DNA of 64,000 nt from Arthrobacter stackebrandtii (GCF_017876675.1 NZ_JAGIOI010000001.1:496001-560000), one strand, 5' to 3'; positions 9,492 through 21,027 are shown, counted from the first letter of the stretch. The notes: a model not told the origin generated them from the letters alone. Numbers and translations are program-made.

Positions 9492-9612
9492 AAGCATCCG
9501 GCCGGGGCCACGGCTGAGGGATGCCGGAGCAGAATTGTCCGGCTGGTGCGCTCCGGCGTCCGCCGCCTGCCCGCTCCAGCCGTTTCACGTGAACCAGTAA
9601 GGAACTTTTTCA

Positions 9613-10872
9613 ATGTTTGCACTGAGCAATGTCACCCGCGACTACGCGTGGGGGTCCGCCACGGCCATAGCGGACCTGCTGGGCACCACCCCCAGCGGCG
9701 GGCCCGAGGCCGAGCTGTGGATGGGCGGGCACCCGGACTCACCGTCCGTCGCAGCCACCCCGGACGGCCCCGTCCCCCTGGACCGGCTGATTGCCGAGCA
9801 CCCGGACGCGACGCTCGGCACCGAGGTGCACACCGCCTTCGGGCCGCGGCTGCCCTTCCTGGCGAAGCTGCTGGCCGCCGAGACCGCATTGTCGCTCCAG
9901 GTCCACCCCACGCAGGAACGCGCCCGGGAACGCTTCGCCGACGAAGAGGCAGCCGGGGTCCCGCGCACGGCGGCGGACCGCAACTACAAGGACGAGAACC
10001 ACAAGCCGGAAATGATCCTGGCCCTGACCCCGTTCGAGGCGTTGTGCGGTTTCCGCCCCTGCGCCGAGGCCGCGGAACTGTTCCGCGCCGTGGGGTCCGC
10101 CATTGCTGAGTCGGGGGCCGGGGTTCCGCAGCTGCTGGGCACGGTGGAGATGGCCCTGAACTCCCGCATGGCCGCACCCATGGTGGTCCGCCGGGCCTTT
10201 GAAACCCTGCTGGGCGGCGGGGCGGAAACCACCGCACTGGTGGAGCTGGCCGCGCCCGCCCTTGAGGCGCAGGCCGCCGCCGGCACGGAGCTGCCGCCCG
10301 CCCTGCTCACCGTCATTGAACTGGCCAGGCAGTATCCCGGCGACCCCGGCGTGCTGGTTTCCCTGCTGCTGAACCGGGTGTCGCTGTCCCCCGGCGACGC
10401 CATCTACCTGCCCGCCGGCAACATCCACGCCTACCTGCACGGGCTGGGCCTTGAGGTCATGGCGTCCTCGGACAACGTGATGCGCGGCGGGCTCACGGGC
10501 AAGCACGTGGACATCCCGGAGCTGCTGGAGACCGTCGACTTTGCGCCGACCGAGGTGCCGGTCGTTCCCACCCGCGTCACCGAACTGGGCCAGAAGGTGT
10601 GGGAGCCGCCGTTTGCCGAGTTCGCCCTGCAGCGTATCGAGCTCCCCGCCGACGGCGAACCTGTCCCGCTGGTGCAGAACGGCCCCCTGGTGGTGCTGGC
10701 CGTCTCCGGTTCCGTGCTGCTCGACTCGCCCCGCGGCGACCTGCAGCTGGGCCGCGGCGGATCGGCGTTTGTCCCGGCCGCCGAAAACCCCGTCATGGTC
10801 CACCCGCACGCCGATGCCGCCGGTGAAACCTCCGTGGTGTTCGCCATCACCTGTGGAGCCTTTGAGCAGTGA
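9613..10872 (+). CDS. manA: Mannose-6-phosphate isomerase, class I
   Basis: Zinc enzyme interconverting fructose 6-phosphate and mannose 6-phosphate, the entry to GDP-mannose and mannosylated envelope lipids. Metal-site motifs are LQVHPTQERA near 98, NHKPEMILALTPF near 133 and LPAGNIHAYLHGLG near 262, followed by EVMASSDNVMRGGLTGKHVD. 419 residues is normal. ATG 9613 follows AAGGAAC. Its stop overlaps the next start by four bases (GTGA), so it is coupled to the Fem-type gene. Confidence 0.96.
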   Translation: MFALSNVTRDYAWGSATAIADLLGTTPSGGPEAELWMGGHPDSPSVAATPDGPVPLDRLIAEHPDATLGTEVHTAFGPRLPFLAKLLAAETALSLQVHPTQERARERFADEEAAGVPRTAADRNYKDENHKPEMILALTPFEALCGFRPCAEAAELFRAVGSAIAESGAGVPQLLGTVEMALNSRMAAPMVVRRAFETLLGGGAETTALVELAAPALEAQAAAGTELPPALLTVIELARQYPGDPGVLVSLLLNRVSLSPGDAIYLPAGNIHAYLHGLGLEVMASSDNVMRGGLTGKHVDIPELLETVDFAPTEVPVVPTRVTELGQKVWEPPFAEFALQRIELPADGEPVPLVQNGPLVVLAVSGSVLLDSPRGDLQLGRGGSAFVPAAENPVMVHPHADAAGETSVVFAITCGAFEQ

Positions 10873-11861
10873 GCACCATTTTGCAGACACCCGTCTGGGC
10901 CCGCTTCCAGCGGCGGCTGGGCAAGATCGTCCACGAGCAGTCCGGCCCCGGCTGGAATTTTGTGGCCATCGAGGAAAAGACGCCCCTGGGCCGGTACCTG
11001 TACACGCCGTATGGTCCTGTTGCCGCCAGTGAATCTGCGCTGGTCGAGGCCCTTGCCGCACTGACCGCGCTGGCCCGGGCAAAGAAGGCCGCCTACGTGC
11101 GCGTGGAACCAGTCTCCGCGGGGCTCGGCGCCGACGCGGCACGCGTGCTCTCCGCCCGGGGCCTGGTCAGGGCGCCCAAGGACATCCAGCCGCATCTGAG
11201 CTGGAAGGTCGACCTGACACAGGACGAGGCGTCGCTGTTGAAGGGCATGCGCAGCACCAGCCGGAACCTGTTCCGGAACATCCATAAAAAGGGTGTCACC
11301 TTTGACATCTCCACCGACCCGGCGGACCTGCCCGTCCTGCTGGGCTTCCTGGAAAAGGTGGCCGGGCGTGCCGAGTTCACGGCCCAGTCCAACAACTACC
11401 TGACCCGGGCCGCCGAGGTCCTCATGCCCGAGGGAGCCGCCAAGCTGTTCATCGCCCGCCTGGACGGGGAACCCATTGCCGCCGCCCTGTCGTACGACAC
11501 TGCGGACACCCGCGTCTACGCCCATGCCGCCGCCGACGACGCCCACCGCAAGCTAAGCGCCGGCATCCCGCTGCTGGTGACCATGATGCTGGATGCCAAG
11601 GCCGCAGGAATCGCCGAGTTCGACATGTGGGGCGTCAGCCCCGAGGACGAGCCCGAGCATCCCTGGGCCGGCTTCTCCCGCTTCAAACGCTCCTTCGGGG
11701 GCTTTGAGGTGGAGTACCCGGGCACCTGGGACCTGCCGGTCAACACGCTCATGTACAACGCCTACGGTGCCAGCAGGAAGGCCCGGACCCTGCTCCGCGG
11801 CACACTGAAAACGGCCCGCACCGCTGCCGCCGGTGTCCGCGGGAAGCTGGCCAGGCCGTAG
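10869..11861 (+). CDS. FemA/FemB/FemX-family peptidoglycan bridge aminoacyltransferase
   Basis: 330 residues of the Fem family: two GNAT-like halves that use aminoacyl-tRNA to build the peptidoglycan interpeptide bridge. Typical are KDIQPHLSWKVDLTQDEASLL, MRSTSRNLFRNIHKKGV, LFIARLDGEPIAAAL and EFDMWGVSPEDEPEHPWAG, ending with FKRSFGGFEVEYPGTWDL. GTG start in a GTGA overlap with manA, so it is translationally coupled. The amino acid used is not visible; Arthrobacter relatives have Ala-, Ser- or Thr-containing bridges. It converges on glpX across a repeat region. Confidence 0.9.
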   Translation: MSTILQTPVWARFQRRLGKIVHEQSGPGWNFVAIEEKTPLGRYLYTPYGPVAASESALVEALAALTALARAKKAAYVRVEPVSAGLGADAARVLSARGLVRAPKDIQPHLSWKVDLTQDEASLLKGMRSTSRNLFRNIHKKGVTFDISTDPADLPVLLGFLEKVAGRAEFTAQSNNYLTRAAEVLMPEGAAKLFIARLDGEPIAAALSYDTADTRVYAHAAADDAHRKLSAGIPLLVTMMLDAKAAGIAEFDMWGVSPEDEPEHPWAGFSRFKRSFGGFEVEYPGTWDLPVNTLMYNAYGASRKARTLLRGTLKTARTAAAGVRGKLARP

Positions 11862-11910
11862 CTTCCGGCACCGCGCTTCTGCGTGGCACCTTCCTCTCCG
11901 CTTCAACCCC

Positions 11911-12004
11911 AAACGCCATCGCAGCAATGGCGGCTTTTCGGCCAACGCCATCGCACCGAGTGCGATGGCGTTGCGAATAAACCAGCCATTGCTGCGATGG
12001 CGTC
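11911..12004. repeat. 32-bp-type repeat, variant locus with facing arms
   Basis: Between the convergent ends of the Fem-type gene and glpX. Units starting AACGCCATCGCAGCAATGGC read rightward from 11912; mirror-image units ending GCCATTGCTGCGATGGCGTC read leftward from 12004. In the middle AACGCCATCGCA/TGCGATGGCGTT forms a 12-bp dyad around CCGAG. It is a variant of the GACGCTGTCGCA family found at 25198, 34678, 35021, 38351 and 38585, with CATCGCA in place of TGTCGCA. Confidence 0.8.
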
Positions 12005-12032
12005 GGGTGGGGCGGGAGGCTGCGGGCCGGGG

Positions 12033-13067
12033 TCAGGAGCGCCGGGCGTAGGTCTCCCACTTGTGGGCCTGGTGCTCGCCCTCGACGAAGCGGATGGTGC
12101 CGGACTTGGAGCGCATGACGATGGACTGCGTCAGGACGCGGCCCTTGTCGTAGCGCACGCCCTTGAGGAGGTCGCCGTCGGTGATGCCGGTGGCGGCGAA
12201 GTAGCAGTTGTCGCTCGTGACGAGGTCGTTGGTGGAGAGCACCCGGCTGAGGTCGTGCCCGGCATCGATGGCCTTCTGCTTTTCGTCGTCGTCCGTGGGC
12301 CAGAGTCGGCCCTGGATGACGCCGCCGAGGGTCTTGATGGCGCAGGCCGCCACGATTCCCTCCGGCGTGCCGCCCACGCCCATGAGCGCGTCGACGCCGG
12401 TGCCGGGGCGGACGGCCGCAATGGCTCCGGCCACGTCGCCGTCGAGGATGATCTTGGTGCGGGCGCCGGCGTCGCGGATTTCCTGGATCAGCGGCTGGTG
12501 GCGGTCGCGGTCCAGGACCATGACGGTGAGCTGGTTGATCTTTACGCCCTTGGCCTTGGCGATCAGGTGCAGGTTCTGCTTCACGGGCAGGCGCAGGTCC
12601 ACCATGTCGGCGGCTTCGGGACCTGTGACCAGCTTCTCCATGTAGAACACGGCGGAGGGGTCGAACATGGTGCCGCGTTCGGCCACGGCCAGCACGGCCA
12701 GGGCGTTGTTGATGCCCATCGCGGTCAGGCGGGTGCCGTCAATCGGGTCCACGGCCACATCGCATTCAGGGCCGGAGCCGTCGCCCACCACCTCGCCGTT
12801 GAACAGCATCGGGGCTTCATCCTTCTCCCCTTCGCCAATGACCACGACACCGTTGAAGTGGACCGTGGAAAGGAGGGAGCGCATGGCATCCACGGCGGCG
12901 CCGTCGGCCAGGTTCTTCTCGCCAAAGCCCACCCAGTGCCCGCCGGCAATGGCGGCAGCCTCGGTGACCCGCACCAGTTCAAGGGCCAGGTTGCGGTCCG
13001 GCTCGTCGTCTCCAACGGCCAGCGACCGGGACAATTGCGAGTAGTCAAGTTGTGCTTTTTCAGCCAC
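12033..13067 (-). CDS. glpX: Class II fructose-1,6-bisphosphatase GlpX
   Basis: Gluconeogenic phosphatase that makes fructose 6-phosphate. The phosphatase metal motif [12 protein letters not shown] lies near residue 108, with [14 protein letters not shown] upstream as metal ligands, and [19 protein letters not shown] near 230 as the substrate loop. 344 residues matches the actinobacterial GlpX, usually the only FBPase. GTG start at 13067; alternatives would lose conserved sequence. It converges on the Fem-type gene and is divergent from the DUF4245 gene. Confidence 0.96.
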   Translation of the reverse strand: MAEKAQLDYSQLSRSLAVGDDEPDRNLALELVRVTEAAAIAGGHWVGFGEKNLADGAAVDAMRSLLSTVHFNGVVVIGEGEKDEAPMLFNGEVVGDGSGPECDVAVDPIDGTRLTAMGINNALAVLAVAERGTMFDPSAVFYMEKLVTGPEAADMVDLRLPVKQNLHLIAKAKGVKINQLTVMVLDRDRHQPLIQEIRDAGARTKIILDGDVAGAIAAVRPGTGVDALMGVGGTPEGIVAACAIKTLGGVIQGRLWPTDDDEKQKAIDAGHDLSRVLSTNDLVTSDNCYFAATGITDGDLLKGVRYDKGRVLTQSIVMRSKSGTIRFVEGEHQAHKWETYARRS

Positions 13068-13244
13068 GTGTAAACCCCATTGTTCAGGTAGGCGCAGTTT
13101 TACGGCACGCTCCGGTGCGCACCACTGACGTATTTTTGCCTACCTCCCAATGATAGGCGACAGCCGCCCAACCTTCGGGGTGAGCTGCGCCACCATCGCC
13201 GCCAGGCGGAAAGACGGGGCCGGCAAATCTGGGAAGATGGAGGG

Positions 13245-13865
13245 GTGAGTGACTCTAACCCCACCCCTGCTGTCAAGCCCGTCATTGCCGCCGGCGCGGC
13301 CAAGCGAGCCAATGCGTCGGTCATCGGCATGCTGCTGGCCATGTTCTCCACCGTGGCCATTGTGCTGACCATTGTGTGGCTTAACCCGGAGCCCAAGGCC
13401 GGCGCCTACCGCACCGAGGTGGACGTGGCGACGGTTGCCGGGCACGCCGCCGACACGGCCGGCTTCCTCCCGGTGGCCCCCGTGCTGCCCGAAGGCTGGA
13501 GCGCCAACTATGCGCGTTGGAACCCGCCCGGCACCGACGGCGTGGCGTACTGGGATGTGGGTTATGTGACGGCAGATGACACGTTCATTGCGCTGCGCGA
13601 ATCCGTCACGGCGAACCCCACCTGGATTGCGGCACAAGCCCAGCAGGCGCCCGTGACGGGCACGCGCACCATCGACGGACACGACTGGGAGCTGCGCGAC
13701 AACCCCAAGGGCGAACGGTCGCTGGTGTTCACCAGCGCCGAGACGACTATTGTTTTGACTGGTGCGGCCGACTTCAAGGACTTTGACATCCTGGCCGCCG
13801 GAGCAACCGCGCTGCTCGATGAATACGCGGCAACAGCCAACCCGACAAGCAAGGAGAGCAAATAA
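13245..13865 (+). CDS. DUF4245 family membrane-anchored protein
   Basis: 206 residues. An N-terminal helix (SVIGMLLAMFSTVAIVLTIV) is followed by an extracytoplasmic domain with FLPVAPVLPEGWSANYARW and DGHDWELRDNPKGERSLVF, typical of DUF4245. Function unknown in the family. The gene often neighbours glpX in actinobacteria, as here. GTG 13245 sits directly after GGAGGG. Its stop overlaps the carbonic anhydrase start (TAATG), so the two are coupled. Confidence 0.85.
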   Translation: MSDSNPTPAVKPVIAAGAAKRANASVIGMLLAMFSTVAIVLTIVWLNPEPKAGAYRTEVDVATVAGHAADTAGFLPVAPVLPEGWSANYARWNPPGTDGVAYWDVGYVTADDTFIALRESVTANPTWIAAQAQQAPVTGTRTIDGHDWELRDNPKGERSLVFTSAETTIVLTGAADFKDFDILAAGATALLDEYAATANPTSKESK

Positions 13866-14527
13866 TGAGCGGTGGAGGAGAAGACGGCAACATCAATGCC
13901 GTCACGGAGCACCCGCAGACGCCTGCGGAAGCTTGGGCCACGTTGATGGCCGGCAACGCCAGGTTTGTGGCAGGCACGTCCAACCACCCGAACCAGGACG
14001 CCGCCCGCCGCGCCTCCCTGCTGTCCACCCAGCACCCGTTCGTGCAGATCTTCGGCTGCTCCGACTCACGGCTGGCCGCGGAAATCATCTTCGACCTGGG
14101 CCTGGGCGACGCCTTCGTGGTCCGCACCGCCGGACACGTCGTGGACAACACGGCCCTCGGCTCCCTCGAATACGGCGTGGAGTACCTGGACGTGCCGCTC
14201 ATCGTGGTCCTGGGCCACGACTCCTGCGGCGCCGTCACGGCCACCAAGGGCGCCGTCGACACCGGCAAAATGCCCGCCGGCTTCGTCCGCGACCTCGTCG
14301 AACGCATCACCCCTTCGGTCCTCGCCTCCCTCCGCAAGGACAAGAAGAGCACCGTCAACGAAATGGTGGAGGAGCACGTCAAGCAGACGGCCGCCCGCCT
14401 CGTGGAAAACTCCCCCATCATCGCCAGCGCCGTGGCCCGCCAGCGCACCGCCGTGGTGGGCCTGACCTACCGCCTCACGGACGGCACCGCCGACCTCGTC
14501 TACAGCAACGGCCACATCGGCGCCTGA
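13865..14527 (+). CDS. Beta-class carbonic anhydrase
   Basis: Zinc enzyme for CO2/bicarbonate interconversion. The zinc ligand and catalytic dyad lie in IFGCSDSRLAAEI, the other ligands in LGHDSCGAVTATKGA. VRTAGHVVDNTALGSLEYGV, between them, is also typical. 220 residues is normal. ATG overlaps the DUF4245 stop. It could supply bicarbonate for PurK and carboxylases. A strong terminator follows at 14568. Confidence 0.95.
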   Translation: MSGGGEDGNINAVTEHPQTPAEAWATLMAGNARFVAGTSNHPNQDAARRASLLSTQHPFVQIFGCSDSRLAAEIIFDLGLGDAFVVRTAGHVVDNTALGSLEYGVEYLDVPLIVVLGHDSCGAVTATKGAVDTGKMPAGFVRDLVERITPSVLASLRKDKKSTVNEMVEEHVKQTAARLVENSPIIASAVARQRTAVVGLTYRLTDGTADLVYSNGHIGA

Positions 14528-14567
14528 ACCACCCCGCGTGCCCTGCCCAAGGCGGGCAGCAGCGTTT

Positions 14568-14615
14568 CCGGGCACGACGGCGGAACCCAGGTTCCGCCGT
14601 CGTGCCCGGCTTTTT
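14568..14615 (+). terminator. Intrinsic terminator after carbonic anhydrase
   Basis: A 19-bp perfect stem (CCGGGCACGACGGCGGAAC and its complement) around a four-base loop, followed by CTTTTT. It ends the DUF4245-carbonic anhydrase unit. Confidence 0.93.
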
Positions 14616-14686
14616 AAGGTGGCCGGCCGCGCAAAAGCGCTCCGCATGGTTTTCGGCTCGGGGCGCGGCGGCGATATGGTGGAAGC

Positions 14687-16117
14687 ATGACTGATACTGC
14701 CGCGGGCACCGCACAAGAATTCCGTATTGAACATGACACGATGGGCGAGGTCCGGGTTCCGGCCAACGCCCTGTACAGCGCACAGACCCAGCGCGCCGTG
14801 GAGAACTTCCCGATTTCCGGCATGACCCTGGAGACGGCCCACATCGCAGCACTGGCGCGCATCAAGAAGGCCGCCGCCACCACGAACGCCGAACTGGGTG
14901 TGCTCGACGCTGAGCTGGCCCGCGCGATCGAGGGCGCCGCCGACCAGGTCGCCGCAGGCAACTTTGACGGCGACTTCCCGATCGACGTGTTCCAGACCGG
15001 TTCCGGCACGTCGTCGAACATGAACATGAACGAGGTCCTGGCGACGCTGGCGAACCGCGCGCTCGTTGCCGCCGGCTCCGACAAGGTGGTCCACCCGAAC
15101 GACCACGTCAACGCCTCGCAGTCCTCCAACGACGTCTTCCCCACGTCCGTCCACGTGGCCGCCACCTCCGCCCTGATCAACGACCTGATCCCGGCACTGG
15201 CGCACCTGGCCGAGTCGCTGGAGCGCAAGGAAGCCGAATTCGCCACCGTCGTGAAGTCCGGCCGCACCCACCTGATGGATGCCACCCCGGTCACGCTCGG
15301 CCAGGAATTCGGCGGCTACGCAGCCCAGATCCGCTACGGCATCGAGCGCGTCGAATCCTCCATTGCCCGCGTGGCAGAGGTCCCCCTGGGCGGCACCGCC
15401 GTCGGCACCGGCATCAACACTCCGGCCGGCTTCCCGCAGCGCGTCATCGCCCTGCTCGCCGAGGACACCGGCCTGCCCCTGACCGAGGCCCGCAACCACT
15501 TCGAGGCCCAGGCCAACCGCGACGGCCTCATCGAAGCCTCCGGCCAGCTGCGCACCATCGCGTACTCGATCATGAAGATCAACAACGACCTGCGCTGGCT
15601 CGGCTCCGGCCCCAACACCGGCCTGGGCGAGATCAACATCCCCGACCTGCAGCCCGGCTCCTCGATCATGCCCGGCAAGGTCAACCCGGTCATCTCCGAG
15701 GCCGCCATCATGGTTGCCGCACAGGTCATCGGCAACGACACCACGATCGCACTGTCCTCCACCAACGGCGCATTTGAGCTGAACGTGGGCATCCCGGTCA
15801 TGGCCTCGAACCTGCTGCAGTCCATCCGCCTGCTGACCAACACCTCGCGTGTCATGGCCGACAAGATGATCGACGGCCTCACCGCCAACGTGGAGCGCGC
15901 CCGCTTCCTGGCCGAGGCATCGCCGTCCATTGTGACGCCGCTGAACAAGTACATCGGCTACGAGAACGGCTCCAAGATCGCCAAGCACGCCATCGCCGAG
16001 GGCTTGACCATCCGTGAAGCCGTCCTCGCGCTGGGCTTCGTGGACCGCGGCGAAATCACGCTGGAGCAGCTGGACAAGGGCTTGGACGTGCTGGCCATGA
16101 CGGTCGCACCCAAGTAG
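14687..16117 (+). CDS. fumC: Class II fumarate hydratase FumC
   Basis: Converts fumarate and L-malate in the TCA cycle; soluble homotetramer. The family signature [13 protein letters not shown] lies near 325. Other motifs: [16 protein letters not shown] near 105, [18 protein letters not shown] near 140 and [20 protein letters not shown] near 190. 476 residues; ATG 14687 is the clear start. It stands alone between a terminator and a large palindrome. Confidence 0.97.
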   Translation: MTDTAAGTAQEFRIEHDTMGEVRVPANALYSAQTQRAVENFPISGMTLETAHIAALARIKKAAATTNAELGVLDAELARAIEGAADQVAAGNFDGDFPIDVFQTGSGTSSNMNMNEVLATLANRALVAAGSDKVVHPNDHVNASQSSNDVFPTSVHVAATSALINDLIPALAHLAESLERKEAEFATVVKSGRTHLMDATPVTLGQEFGGYAAQIRYGIERVESSIARVAEVPLGGTAVGTGINTPAGFPQRVIALLAEDTGLPLTEARNHFEAQANRDGLIEASGQLRTIAYSIMKINNDLRWLGSGPNTGLGEINIPDLQPGSSIMPGKVNPVISEAAIMVAAQVIGNDTTIALSSTNGAFELNVGIPVMASNLLQSIRLLTNTSRVMADKMIDGLTANVERARFLAEASPSIVTPLNKYIGYENGSKIAKHAIAEGLTIREAVLALGFVDRGEITLEQLDKGLDVLAMTVAPK

Positions 16118-16137
16118 GGACCAACTCCTCCGCCGAG

Positions 16138-16197
16138 GACGTGGCAAGCGTGCGAGGGCGTAGTAAATTTACTATGCTCTCGCACGCTTGCCACGTC
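16138..16197. repeat. 60-bp near-perfect palindrome after fumC
   Basis: Arms of 19 bp (GACGTGGCAAGCGTGCGAG and complement) enclose 22 bases that are themselves nearly self-complementary, centred on AGTAAATTTACT. Only two pairs are not Watson-Crick (G/T at 16157/16178 and 16160/16175). There is no loop and no T-tract beyond it, so it is unlike the ordinary terminators in this window. It begins 20 bases after the fumC stop. Confidence 0.9.
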
Positions 16198-16289
16198 GTC
16201 AGCGGGTAGCTCCAAGCTGCCCTCAGCGGGCTGCCAAGCGACCCTCTGTGGGGAACTGGCAGTGGAAGGCAGCGAACTGGCGGGAAGCC

Positions 16290-16545
16290 ACCTTTTTCAC
16301 GAGAGGCGGACTCCCGCCATCGTGCTTTAACGGGCTCCGGCCATCGTGCTTCAGGGCCGAGGGGTCGTCGTACTTTAACGGGCTCCGGCCATCGTGCTTC
16401 ATGGGGCCGAGGGGTCGTCGTACTTTAACGGGCTCCCGCGCTCCTGCATATGGGGCCGGGCCGCCGTCCGCCCAGGCTCGCCAAGCTGCACGTCCGCCCG
16501 GTCGCGCCAAGCTGCATGTCCGCCCGGGCCCGCCGGGCACCTGGT
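16290..16545. repeat. Tandem repeats of 50 bp and 26 bp upstream of the TetR gene
   Basis: A unit containing GGGGTCGTCGTACTTTAACG occurs at 16361 and 16411, 50 bp apart, with partial copies (CCATCGTGCTTTAACGGGCT) before it. Immediately after come two units built on CGCCAAGCTGCA(C/T)GTCCGCCC with a 26-bp period (about 16480-16530). The rest of the 600-base gap between fumC and the TetR gene has no credible gene: open frames here only read the repeats, and a 50-bp period cannot keep a frame. Confidence 0.8.
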
Positions 16546-16689
16546 TTGCGCCTTTCGCCGAGAGCCAGCAGCCCGGAGAGCGTCCGGAGGTGGTTGTCGG
16601 GAATCGCCGCCGGTGGACCGGCATCCGATCCTAACCACTACCTCGGCGGCACCCAAGGACTGGCGTGGGCAACGTCACCAATCGTGGAT

Positions 16690-16726
16690 TTTGCACTTTT
16701 TGATTAATAGTGCAAACTTTTACTTT

Positions 16727-16744
<18 letters not shown>
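16690..16744 (+). promoter_or_regulatory. Operator/promoter of the TetR-MFS operon
   Basis: TTTGCACT (16690-16697) and AGTGCAAA (16709-16716) form a perfect 8-bp dyad spaced by 11 bases. A third half-site AGTGCAAAA lies at 16736-16744, across the beginning of the TetR coding region. The block is AT-rich against a GC-rich background. It fits an autoregulated TetR operator overlapping the promoter and start codon. Confidence 0.75.
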
Positions 16745-19113
<2,369 letters not shown>

Positions 19114-19122
19114 GGTCCGCTG

Positions 19123-19177
19123 AAAAGGCGCGTGCCGCCGCCGTACTTCTCCAAGTACGACGGCGGCACGCGCCTTT
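19123..19177. terminator. Terminator after the MFS gene
   Basis: AAAAGGCGCGTGCCGCC... pairs with its complement ending GGCACGCGCCTTTT: a 26-base arm with one G-T pair around CTCC. A-tract and T-tract on the two sides make it potentially bidirectional. Confidence 0.88.
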
Positions 19178-19261
19178 TGTGCATGTCCCGCCTCGTGCCG
19201 GGGTGCTGCAAACCGGTCCCGCGTGAGCATCCGGCCGATGGGTGCGGTAGCGTCGGGGAAC

Positions 19262-19663
19262 ATGGATTATGACACAACCGAAATACTGGTGGGCTCGGTG
19301 CTGGTGCTGCTGCCCATTGCGGGGGTGTCGGTGGCTGGAGGGTGGTGCCTGCGGAGACCGGAACGACGGATGCCGTGGTTCTTCTTTCTCGGACCGGTGG
19401 CAGCGGTTGCCTTGGGCTGGGCGGCCGGCGCCGCGGCGATGACGCTGTTTCCGCCGCCTTATGACGCGTATTTCGCCGGCGGCAGCGGCCTGGACCTGCG
19501 GGGACTGATCATTGTTGGCGGCGCCATGCTGGGCAGTTTCGCCGGAACCCTCACGTCGGTGGTGATTTGCGCCGGCAACCTTGTGCTCAGCCGGGTGCAG
19601 CAGCGCAGGCAGGCACGGCCACTGGTGCAGGGCCCGGTCCAGCCAAGCGCACGCCTCGGCTAG
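19262..19663 (+). CDS. Small membrane protein of unknown function
   Basis: 133 residues from ATG 19262, which follows TCGGGGAAC. Three hydrophobic segments are visible: ILVGSVLVLLPIAGVSVAGG, FFFLGPVAAVALGWAAGAAA and LIIVGGAMLGSFAGTLTSVV, with a basic C-terminus. No family is recognised. It converges on the DUF998 gene. Composition and third-position GC match its neighbours, so it is probably expressed. Confidence 0.6.
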   Translation: MDYDTTEILVGSVLVLLPIAGVSVAGGWCLRRPERRMPWFFFLGPVAAVALGWAAGAAAMTLFPPPYDAYFAGGSGLDLRGLIIVGGAMLGSFAGTLTSVVICAGNLVLSRVQQRRQARPLVQGPVQPSARLG

Positions 19664-19683
19664 CCCGGCCCGTCAGCCCTGCT

Positions 19684-20331
19684 TCAGGCCCGCGGCTCCA
19701 CCGGGCGCAGTCGGCGCAGGGCCGTGACGGAGATCCAGCCCATGCCGGCCGTGATGGCCGCACGCTGCAGCAGCCCACCGCGGGCCTTGGGATTGTCCTG
19801 CCTGCCAATCGCGGCGCCGGCAGCCACCACCGAGGCAACCGTGCCGAGTGCTGAGGCCACATCGTAAAGCGCCCAGCCCCGTCGCCCGCTGCGGACGTCC
19901 GTGACCGCGTGGATGAGCGCGGAGACGGGAACCAGCAGGAACGCGGACGAGGCACCCACGTTGTGGACCATGCCGGTGCCGGTCATTTCTTCGGGCAGAT
20001 CGGGCGTGCCGGCCGGGAATCCGCCCCCTGGCTGGCCGTTGCAGATCCCTGCGGCAATGAGCCCGGCAGCCGTGCCGCCCATGAGCCAGGTATGGGCCCG
20101 CGGGATATCCTTGCTGCGTGCCAGGCCCGCCGCGTACGCAGCGAACAGGGCACCGGCGGCCAGAAAGTTGGTCTTTTGCACCCAGCCGCCGGGGCCCAGG
20201 GACAGCGAGCTGACGGGATGTTTTTGCCAGTCATAACCTTTTCGGAAGGCTCCCTGCAGCGTGAACGATCCGATGAACGCGGGCCCGGCAGCGGCACCAG
20301 CACCCAAGCCAATGCGTTGTTTGTTGTCCAA
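19684..20331 (-). CDS. DUF998 family membrane protein
   Basis: 215 residues with about six hydrophobic segments. The DUF998 hallmarks are YDWQKHPVSSLSLGPGGWVQ, followed by NFLAAGALFAAYAAGL, and the loop CNGQPGGGFPAGTPDLPEEM before MVHNVGASSAF. The conserved charged/polar residues face the membrane, but the function is unknown. ATG 20331. The NUDIX gene lies 19 bases upstream on the same strand, so the two may share a transcript. Confidence 0.82.
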   Translation of the reverse strand: MDNKQRIGLGAGAAAGPAFIGSFTLQGAFRKGYDWQKHPVSSLSLGPGGWVQKTNFLAAGALFAAYAAGLARSKDIPRAHTWLMGGTAAGLIAAGICNGQPGGGFPAGTPDLPEEMTGTGMVHNVGASSAFLLVPVSALIHAVTDVRSGRRGWALYDVASALGTVASVVAAGAAIGRQDNPKARGGLLQRAAITAGMGWISVTALRRLRPVEPRA

Positions 20332-20350
20332 GGGTGGTCTCCGGCTGGTC

Positions 20351-20824
20351 TCAGGAACGCTGGAAGTGGGGTTCGCCGGTGAAGGCCAGGGCCCGTTGGA
20401 TGCAGTCGAGGTGCCCGGGGCGCAGGGGCGGGAGCGCGTCGATGGCGAACCAGCCGACGGCGAGGGATTCGTCGTCGTTCACGCGGGCGGTGCCGCTTTC
20501 GTAATGGCAAATGAATTCAATGTTCAGGAAGTCGCAGACGTCGCCGTTGGGAAATGTCACCGGGCCAACGGCCGCCACGCCAAGCAGGTGCTCGATCCGG
20601 GCCACGACGGCCGTTTCCTCGAAGATCTCGCGCAGCATGCCCGGGCCGGGTTCCTCCCCCGGCTCCAGGATGCCGGTGATCAGCGCCCACCCGCCGGTGT
20701 CGGAGCGTTCGCCCAGGAGCACCCGGCCGTCGCCGTCAAACACCACTGCACGCACGCCCGGGAGCCACAGCGGGTCGTGTCCGATTTTTTCGCGGAGCGC
20801 AACAATGAAGTCAGGTGATGCCAT
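20351..20824 (-). CDS. NUDIX hydrolase
   Basis: 157 residues. The NUDIX box (G-x5-E-x7-REUxEExGU) is seen as GEEPGPGMLREIFEETAVV, with the metal-binding glutamates present. The strand before it reads AVVFDGDGRVLLGERSDTGGW. These enzymes cleave nucleoside diphosphates linked to another group; the substrate is not predictable. ATG 20824. Confidence 0.92.
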   Translation of the reverse strand: MASPDFIVALREKIGHDPLWLPGVRAVVFDGDGRVLLGERSDTGGWALITGILEPGEEPGPGMLREIFEETAVVARIEHLLGVAAVGPVTFPNGDVCDFLNIEFICHYESGTARVNDDESLAVGWFAIDALPPLRPGHLDCIQRALAFTGEPHFQRS

Positions 20825-20903
20825 GCTGCCAGCCTATCGCCAGAAGGCCGCACGGCGGCTGCACCATGCGCGGTGACCGCCGGCCGGGGCACCGCTGCAG
20901 CCC

Positions 20904-20935
20904 ATCCCCTGCCCGGACAATGCTGCGACAGCATC
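20904..20935 (-). repeat. Single unit of the 32-bp repeat family
   Basis: On the minus strand GATGCTGTCGCAGCATTG matches the start of the family unit with one base changed. It lies beyond the CitMHS terminator, in the sense of that gene. Confidence 0.55.
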
Positions 20936-20953
20936 GGGTTTGGCCATGCAGAA

Positions 20954-20994
20954 GGGCCCGGCCCGGACGCCTTGCGGCGGTCCGGACCGGGCCC
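20954..20994 (-). terminator. Hairpin after the CitMHS gene
   Basis: GGGCCCGGCCCGGAC pairs with GTCCGGACCGGGCCC (one mismatch) around an 11-base loop. The minus-strand tail is only weakly T-rich. Confidence 0.65.
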
Positions 20995-21027
20995 GGCGTC
21001 TGGCGCCTGCCCCAGCGGGGATGGCAG

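Noticed and set aside
16188-16656. Open frames reading KHDGRSP/KYDDPSA-type peptides before the TetR gene
   Set aside because: They only read the tandem repeats. A 50-bp period is not a multiple of three, so no frame is kept as the repeat expands.
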